The notes under the pieces are model-generated. The model did no database searches and was not told where the DNA came from. It saw nothing but the letters and a program-made list of their open reading frames with translations. The position numbers and the translations under genes were made by a program. Below are positions 58,112-64,000 of a stretch of 64,000 nucleotides of DNA, piece by piece. The stretch is from positions 1,282,001-1,346,000 of the forward strand of contig JBBPUQ010000008.1 in NCBI GenBank assembly GCA_038501195.1, given 5' to 3'. Every line of letters begins with the position of its first letter. The stretch's first letter is position 1. The DNA comes from Nemania diffusa. Taxonomy: Eukaryota > Ascomycota > Sordariomycetes > Xylariales > Xylariaceae.

Positions 58112-61063
58112 ATGGCACCACGTCCAGTCATGTCACTCACGGAGGTCGACCGACCAACCCTGTTGGACATTTCGAAGGCATGCAATATCCCCTCGGCACT
58201 CATCGAGGATGTGTACACCTGTACGCCAACACAACTGAATATGATCACGGAGACAAGGGCTGAAATATTCCACTTCATTCTATCCTTCGGGCCGACGGCG
58301 GACATAGAGCGATTTTGCTATGCGATTCGACAAGTCGTATCGATCAATTCTATGCTACGTACTCGAATTGTCGAATGCAGGCTGGGGCTCGTTCAGGTCA
58401 CTACAAATGAGGAGCATGTTACCGAGCATCTATCTAGCGATCTCGAGCAATACCTTGAAGATAATCGAACCCGCCGTTTCGAGCTAGGAATGCCCCTATT
58501 TCGAACCGCATTTATCGATAGGGTGTTGGTAGTAACAATACACCATGCTGTAATAGATTACACTTCTGGCTTTGCACTTCTGGCACAAGACCTACCGGCC
58601 GCCTATTACAAACTGACACCAAGCCCTCGCCCTACATTTAAACAATTCGTAACATATTGTATGAATATCGATGAAGCCGCTGCCAGGTCATTCTGGGCAT
58701 CCAGGTTCAAAGGTATTCCAGCTATCTTCCCAATACCCAAACCAGGCTGTATACCGACTCCCAAGGATAGAGCCGGACGGAAAATCTATTTGACGCGAAT
58801 CGGAAACGGAATACCCATCGCCCATATACCGTACTACATTGAAGCAGCGTGGGCTTTGACTGCCGCTACTTATTCTGGCAGCGATAGTGTTGTATATGGC
58901 TATGTTTTGTCCGGCAGGTCATCTACTCTGGACGGCGTTGAATCGATGCTAGGGCCGACAATTGCAGAGGTCCCAGTGCAGGTCAATTTACAACGTAACA
59001 GGACCGTTGAATGGCTCCTGAAAGATAGAGCCACAGCTCTGCGGCAACTCCAAATGCATCCCGCTTCTCAGTACAACATAGCTTCCATCGGAGCTGTCAA
59101 CGAGTCAGCCAAGATTGCCTCATGTTTCCAGACGTTATTGAACATCGTTCCTGTATTGCCGACGGGTGTTAAAGAGGCTGATATGGACATAAAGTATGAC
59201 AGCACGGTACACCGCAGGGGTGCCTTTGCCCCCTTCGCCCTGCAGCTGGTGTTCCGCATTCAAGACGACGGGATATTGGTCGAACCTAGGCCTGATCCAA
59301 CTCTTGTGTGTGATAGCCAGCTATCCCGAATTCTAACCCAGTTCGAACATGTACTAAAGCTGCTCGAGGGGGCTTCGCCGCAAACAAAACTAGACAACTT
59401 GCAACTTTTGAACGATAACGACCGATCCGAGATCCTTAAGTGGAACACGGCTATGCCGCAGCCGAAAGGGAGTTCTCTCCACGAACTATTTCAAACTCAG
59501 GCTCGAGCGCAACCGGAGGCTCTGGCAATTGAAGCAAGAGACGGAAAATTAAGCTATCACAGACTAGACAGGATGTCAGAATGTCTTGCACATAGGCTTC
59601 GAAGGAGAGGCGTGTTGCGTGGGCAATCCGTTGCCTTCATCTTCGAGAAGTCCCTCTGGGCGGTCGTCGCAATCCTCGGTATCATGAAGGCAGGTGGAGT
59701 ATGCGTTCCGATAGACAAGGACGACCCATACGATCGCAAGGCCGCCATCATCTCCATAACCAAGGCGAACCTGGTTGTAACTTCGCCTATAGGACATACT
59801 GACTTAATCGGCCTTGCGCCTGATATCTTGGCTATCAGCCCCGATCGTGCTACGGAATGGCCAAAGCTTGAGCTGCTTGGCGACTCGGGGCCGACGAGTT
59901 CCTCCTCCCCAGAGGATCTCGCCTACATAATCTTCACTGGTAGGAGCACGGGGGCTCTGCAGGGCATCTTGCTCGAGCACCGCTCTTTGGCTTACTCGTT
60001 GGCCCAGAATTCGAAGCGACTCGGGTGGCAGCCTGACTCTCGAATTCTTCAATTTGCTCCATACGGTTCGAACATCAGCATAGCAGAGATATTTGGAGCC
60101 CTCCTTTTCGGCGGGTGTCTGTGCATCCCTGATGAAGAGGCCTGCCAGCCTTTAATGCAAAAGCATAAAAACAAGTTGCCTGACTACATCGTGAGTGCGA
60201 AAGTGAACTGGGCCATGCTTCCCCCTAGTGTGCTGCGCACCATGTCACCCGACCAAGTTCCTGGGATAAAACGTCTAGCCTCCATTGGCGAGCCTATTGA
60301 TGTAGAAGCCCCGAAACGCTGGGGCGGGTCTCTTCGGTTGTTCAACTGCTGGGGCGCGTGTGGGGCTTCGATTATTAATACTGTTGCTGAGCTGGGGCCC
60401 CTTAGTCCATACCCGGAAGATAATATCGGCAGGCCGGTTGGTTCTGCCGTCTGGATCGTGGATCCCCGAGACCCGAATAAGCTCTGTGCGATCGGAGCCG
60501 TCGGAGAACTAGTGGTTGAGGGCCCGGGCGTCGCCAGGGGTTACGTGCAAAAGGGAAAGGCAACAACGACGACGGCTTCTTTCATCTCCGGGCCTCCTCC
60601 GTGGGCGGCTGCTTTCAAGGACGAAAGGGGAGGACGCCTCTACCGCACCGGAGACTTGGGCAGCTATAATCCCGATGGAAGTATAGCCTTTATCGGCAAA
60701 CGAACTAATCAAGTCAAGAAGGCCGGGCACAAGATCCAGTTAGAAGAAATTGAGAGAGTACTGATGAGCTGTAGTGAGATAGAGGACGCCACCGTCTTGA
60801 CAAAGATCTCGGCTGGGCGGACGGAGCTAGTCGCAGTGGTTTGTCTTGCTGGCGGGGTTGACCAATCTACAACTTCAGTCTCTTCAGCGGCGGCAGAGCC
60901 GTGTCTTCATGCCGTCCGCGATTATGCGAACGCCAGATTGATGTCGCACAGTGTTCCTACAACCTGGCTAGCGGTTGAAGAAGTACCTCGATCAACATCA
61001 GGAAAGCGGGACAGACCATTGGCGTCCAAGTTATTAAAGCGAGGCGTGAATGATCCCCTATGA
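58112..61063 (+). CDS. NRPS-like condensation-adenylation didomain without carrier protein
   Basis: Intronless 983-residue protein; ATG 58112 (an in-frame TTG 21 nt upstream is not a start). Residues about 20-440 are a condensation domain with intact TIHHAVIDY (HHxxxD, about 155), FRTAFIDRV, and a GPTIAEVPVQVNL region. Residues about 465-970 are adenylation-like: A3 reads FTGRSTGALQG instead of TSGSTGxPKG, A5 NCWGACG instead of NxYGPTE, A7 YRTGDL is intact, A8 GKRTNQVKKAGHKIQLEEIE lacks the usual Asp and RG, and A10 STSGKRDR keeps the Lys. The protein ends about 25 residues after A10, with no thiolation domain. It could acylate a free amine with the PKS product, or the A domain may be vestigial. 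Between the MDR enzyme and a HET gene. Confidence 0.9.
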   Translation: MAPRPVMSLTEVDRPTLLDISKACNIPSALIEDVYTCTPTQLNMITETRAEIFHFILSFGPTADIERFCYAIRQVVSINSMLRTRIVECRLGLVQVTTNEEHVTEHLSSDLEQYLEDNRTRRFELGMPLFRTAFIDRVLVVTIHHAVIDYTSGFALLAQDLPAAYYKLTPSPRPTFKQFVTYCMNIDEAAARSFWASRFKGIPAIFPIPKPGCIPTPKDRAGRKIYLTRIGNGIPIAHIPYYIEAAWALTAATYSGSDSVVYGYVLSGRSSTLDGVESMLGPTIAEVPVQVNLQRNRTVEWLLKDRATALRQLQMHPASQYNIASIGAVNESAKIASCFQTLLNIVPVLPTGVKEADMDIKYDSTVHRRGAFAPFALQLVFRIQDDGILVEPRPDPTLVCDSQLSRILTQFEHVLKLLEGASPQTKLDNLQLLNDNDRSEILKWNTAMPQPKGSSLHELFQTQARAQPEALAIEARDGKLSYHRLDRMSECLAHRLRRRGVLRGQSVAFIFEKSLWAVVAILGIMKAGGVCVPIDKDDPYDRKAAIISITKANLVVTSPIGHTDLIGLAPDILAISPDRATEWPKLELLGDSGPTSSSSPEDLAYIIFTGRSTGALQGILLEHRSLAYSLAQNSKRLGWQPDSRILQFAPYGSNISIAEIFGALLFGGCLCIPDEEACQPLMQKHKNKLPDYIVSAKVNWAMLPPSVLRTMSPDQVPGIKRLASIGEPIDVEAPKRWGGSLRLFNCWGACGASIINTVAELGPLSPYPEDNIGRPVGSAVWIVDPRDPNKLCAIGAVGELVVEGPGVARGYVQKGKATTTTASFISGPPPWAAAFKDERGGRLYRTGDLGSYNPDGSIAFIGKRTNQVKKAGHKIQLEEIERVLMSCSEIEDATVLTKISAGRTELVAVVCLAGGVDQSTTSVSSAAAEPCLHAVRDYANARLMSHSVPTTWLAVEEVPRSTSGKRDRPLASKLLKRGVNDPL

Positions 61064-61815
61064 AGTATACTAAATATAACATTACAGTTATAATGATTAT
61101 AATAATTGGACCTGCACTTATGTTAGCACAGGTCGATGAGATGTGGCTTTGGACTCGAATTTATTTATTTATATGTTGACTAAGGATGAATTGAAACCAA
61201 GTAGCGAAGAGTGCGTAGATTCAATCATGAAGTGAGGCCTGTAAAGCCTACGCCGAACAAAAGAACAAACACATACCTCCGTGAGCCGTCTACAGGGAGG
61301 CTAATTATCTTCTTCGTGATCAGATTTATCCATTGTTGTAGTCCCCCCCTTTACCTAATAGGGGCCTGTTGAATTGCACAGCCACAGTACACGCCACAGA
61401 TGCTTATGGTGCAGCCACAGGCCAGGGTCTGGTCTCTGTCCGCGCGAGTCTATATGCGTGTACGGTGTACGTATTGTAGAATAACCGCACTCGCTCCATG
61501 ACAAAAAGAAAGTGAAACGTCGTCAAATTAGAATTTTATCTAAATTTGTGCGTATGTCTACAATGAGGAGAAGCGTTGTCTACGAGGAAAAAGATAGTGA
61601 GGTTAACTTATATAAGAGGAAGCCACTAGAGATACTACCTTGACGAGATTACCAACACGGAAGAGGTGGGAGACTTGGGTAGCTCCCTTGTTATGTTTCA
61701 CTATGAAGGTTAGCTACACATATACCCCAAACCTATGATTCGAGAAGTGCCCTCCGCAAAGTCAATAATCACCTGCTGCGCTAGTTTACGTCTTCTGTCT
61801 TGTCCGTACATTTTT
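61064..61815. other. convergent 3' intergenic region
   Basis: No gene seen between the stops of the C-A gene (+) and the HET gene (-); AT-rich with scattered short repeats. Confidence 0.6.
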
Positions 61816-63654
61816 TTATTCTATCCAGACAGACTTCATGCAATCTGCGGGAACTACCTTTATGATTTCCTTAAACCTTTGCGACACGAACATATCACCC
61901 ACGAAGCTCATGCTCCCACGTGGGTTTTGACGTAAGATGACAGGAAGAGGGCAGTTCTGCAGAAAATATATGCTATCACCTCGCTTCGCGTCTCGGTGCA
62001 CAATTCTGAGCACTCCGCGATCTGTCGGCGCGAACATCATGCGCAGTCTTTCCAATCTCTCGAAACCTCGTTCCATCGCTGACTGCGTTCGCTCAAAGGC
62101 ATCTGTATGAGCAAATGTACCCCTGGCACTGAGCCACCCAGTGAATGACCCCGCGTAGATTTTGAGGTACTGTAGAAGATGCGCTCCTCCGATTAGCCCA
62201 TGAGCATTATGAAAGACCCAAGTTCTTAGGCGGGAACGTTGTCGAGCGACGGGTGTCTCGTTGGCTTCAGTACATATGCTTAACAATACATGTACTACTG
62301 TAACTTGATCAAGTTTATCTTCAGCGCCTATTGTCAAGCCCATACATAAATTAGATACTATGCTCTCCGCCTCCGGAAAAGAGGGAATAGATTCGCCCAC
62401 GGCACGTTCGTTCTCGTATGACGTGTAGAAACCCGCTATCGTATCATATCGAAAACCTTTCACCTCAAGGCTTCTCCCATGGATTTTATTACGGACTGTA
62501 GGTAATGAGGATCTTTCATATAAGAATTCCAAGATCCACGGAGGTGGCTGGGAATGCATATTCGCCCAGTCGGGTGCCCAAGACGGCAAGTCCCGCACGC
62601 CCCGGGTCCGATGGGCAAGTAGTATAATATCTGTCCTGTCGTGATCCTCGATCATGCACCTAGCAGTGTCAAGAAAGACTTGCTCCACCGTCTGCGAGTA
62701 ATTAGGAGTAGGTATTAGCTTGCGGCCGTCTCTTGCGAGGGAGAGGAGCGCATAAAGTTTATCTCGAGGATCTCTGGCGAGAGATCTACGACTCAAAACT
62801 AGTAAAGGGATAAGACTAGTTTCTGTCAGAGCCCTCACTTTATTTTGCTCTCGGTATCGCATTTGGCGGAGTGGTAACATGAGATGCTGGGCATACTGGG
62901 CGGGTACTGAGGTGCCTAGTCCGTCCAGCCGTTCCAATACGGTGCTCCAAGCCACAGACCGCTCACCACAGACGACAACTGGAGATCTTGCCACGCAAAT
63001 TTCCTGGATCACCCAGCATCGAGTCCAGTATGGTCGGCTGAGGAGGCGGACGACGGCATCGCAGGCTATCTCTATCTCCTCGGGTAGTTCAAACTGCTTA
63101 CCCGCCATCGTGAAGCCAAAATCGCGAGCCCAAGTCCCAAGCTGCTCGGATAGTCTCGAAGCCCCCAAAACCTCCATCGCCATGTTAGAATCGTGATCCT
63201 CAGTCCCAAGCCAAGCGAAGACGGTCGCGGCCTTGGAAAATATTATGTCCATCATGCGCACTTGGCCGCTTTTCTCATCGTTGTCATCTTGGTTGATGCA
63301 TAGATAGTCGACCCAGATCCGAGTATGGCCCATCTGCCATAACCGCTCCAAGGCCGACAGGAGGGTCTCCGAGACTAGGATTTTGACATTCTCGATGACT
63401 AAATCCTTCGTATTAGGCAAGTCACCCCAGCAATAGGATAGCGCAACATATTGTTGAACGTCCTTCAGCGAACGGTACTGCAGTTGACATTCGAATGCCT
63501 GCCTAGATTTTGAGCCGCCCGGGTTCGGGGATAGCCGCAGTAAGCGCACTTCATAGTCACGGTCATTAAGTTGTCGTCGATATAAGTGCAGTCTGTCGTG
63601 GTCGCCTGCCTGTGATGAGGCATGCCGCCTGCCAGTTCCACGCGGTCCCAGCAT
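61816..63654 (-). CDS. HET-domain (heterokaryon incompatibility) protein
   Basis: Intronless 612-residue protein. HET blocks are clear near the N terminus: YVALSYCWGD (about 68-77), RIWVDYLCINQDD (about 113-125) and RMMDIIFSKAATVFAWLG (about 133-150). They are followed by RPYWTRCWVIQEICVA and a downstream RDPRDKLYALLSLA segment usual in this family. HET proteins act in non-self recognition and regulated cell death in filamentous ascomycetes; the domain is related to TIR domains. No NACHT, WD or ankyrin partner is attached. The C-terminal 200 residues end with FLQNCPLPVILRQN and are family-typical but without named function. HET genes are frequent in accessory regions and beside biosynthetic clusters; a link to the PKS is not implied. 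Confidence 0.93.
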   Translation of the reverse strand: MLGPRGTGRRHASSQAGDHDRLHLYRRQLNDRDYEVRLLRLSPNPGGSKSRQAFECQLQYRSLKDVQQYVALSYCWGDLPNTKDLVIENVKILVSETLLSALERLWQMGHTRIWVDYLCINQDDNDEKSGQVRMMDIIFSKAATVFAWLGTEDHDSNMAMEVLGASRLSEQLGTWARDFGFTMAGKQFELPEEIEIACDAVVRLLSRPYWTRCWVIQEICVARSPVVVCGERSVAWSTVLERLDGLGTSVPAQYAQHLMLPLRQMRYREQNKVRALTETSLIPLLVLSRRSLARDPRDKLYALLSLARDGRKLIPTPNYSQTVEQVFLDTARCMIEDHDRTDIILLAHRTRGVRDLPSWAPDWANMHSQPPPWILEFLYERSSLPTVRNKIHGRSLEVKGFRYDTIAGFYTSYENERAVGESIPSFPEAESIVSNLCMGLTIGAEDKLDQVTVVHVLLSICTEANETPVARQRSRLRTWVFHNAHGLIGGAHLLQYLKIYAGSFTGWLSARGTFAHTDAFERTQSAMERGFERLERLRMMFAPTDRGVLRIVHRDAKRGDSIYFLQNCPLPVILRQNPRGSMSFVGDMFVSQRFKEIIKVVPADCMKSVWIE

Positions 63655-64000
63655 TCGTGCCCGACGGTTTTCGTTTATTCAATTGACACCCATCACGGTC
63701 CATAAAGGTTCTGGCGGGGTTAATTCGCAGCAATTAAACCCCAAGAAGAATGGTACATTAGAACACGTGATTATCTGTCCATAAATGGATGCAGGATCGG
63801 CTCTGACGAGCTGCCATGAACTTAACGCCGAGGAGGTATGATTAGCATGATGTCGCGCATTTCGGTATGGCCGACGGCTGTGGGAAGCTTACTTTGTAAT
63901 ATGTTCGGCGCAGGTAGCGTGCTTCCATCTCCGGTTACCACGCGAATTGCACTTCTCGTTCTAGATGGCCTGCTCGACCCAGCGTTTCTCCACATTCTCC
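63655..64000. other. right end of window
   Basis: Upstream region of the HET gene; no gene visible before the window ends. Confidence 0.5.

Noticed and set aside
61816..63654. HET gene as part of the PKS cluster
   Set aside because: HET genes are abundant in accessory DNA and have no known biosynthetic role; proximity alone is not evidence.
1..64000. tRNA, rRNA and CRISPR features
   Set aside because: B-box-like GGTTCGA strings were looked for by eye and none sat in a plausible cloverleaf; no spaced identical repeats of CRISPR type. A tRNAscan-SE run would settle the tRNA question.

Overview
This window looks like a contig from a filamentous ascomycete (Pezizomycotina). Genes carry many short introns (about 50-125 nt) with GTAAGT-type donors and CTAAC-type branch points. 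The families are typical of that group: Pth11-like seven-helix receptors, an oligopeptide transporter, a HET-domain protein, a highly reducing polyketide synthase (PKS), an NRPS-like enzyme, a P450 and APH-type phosphotransferases. Degenerate CCTACCTAGGTA tracts fit a Sordariomycete-like genome, but species cannot be named from sequence alone. Gene models were built by hand from splice sites and frame continuity; no alignment was run.

Layout. 1-2.3 kb: gene-free, with a very AT-rich block at 0.92-1.55 kb. 2.3-18.3 kb: a mainly housekeeping gene-dense arm: OPT transporter, nucleoside 2-deoxyribosyltransferase-like protein, metzincin-like protease, RGG-box protein, LUC7 splicing factor, GPI16/PIG-T, SRR1-like protein and a Pth11-like receptor. 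18.3-23.6 kb: mostly empty, AT-rich, with one small secreted protein. 23.6-29.6 kb: a 1000-residue protein combining a kinase-like domain with a putative cysteine-protease-like C terminus, then a secreted M14 carboxypeptidase. 30.8-37.5 kb: P450, second Pth11-like receptor, and a nuclear-looking protein with a nuclease-like E-x-K motif and AT-hooks. 38-45.3 kb: accessory region with a 583-bp MITE-like element, a broken APH gene near an intact one, two secreted proteins and a small orphan. 45.6-63.7 kb: biosynthetic region with a complete reducing PKS (minus strand, 9 exons, 2512 residues), an MDR oxidoreductase, a condensation-adenylation protein lacking a carrier domain, and a HET protein.

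How the genes may work together. The PKS has readable KS-AT-DH-MT-ER-KR-ACP domains and should make a methylated reduced acyl chain. The MDR enzyme could tailor it, and the C-A protein (intact HHxxxD motif, strongly altered adenylation motifs, no thiolation domain) is the unusual partner. No dedicated transcription factor, transporter or thioesterase was recognised beside the PKS, so the cluster is either minimal or eroded. The P450 lies 13 kb away behind unrelated genes and its membership is unproven.
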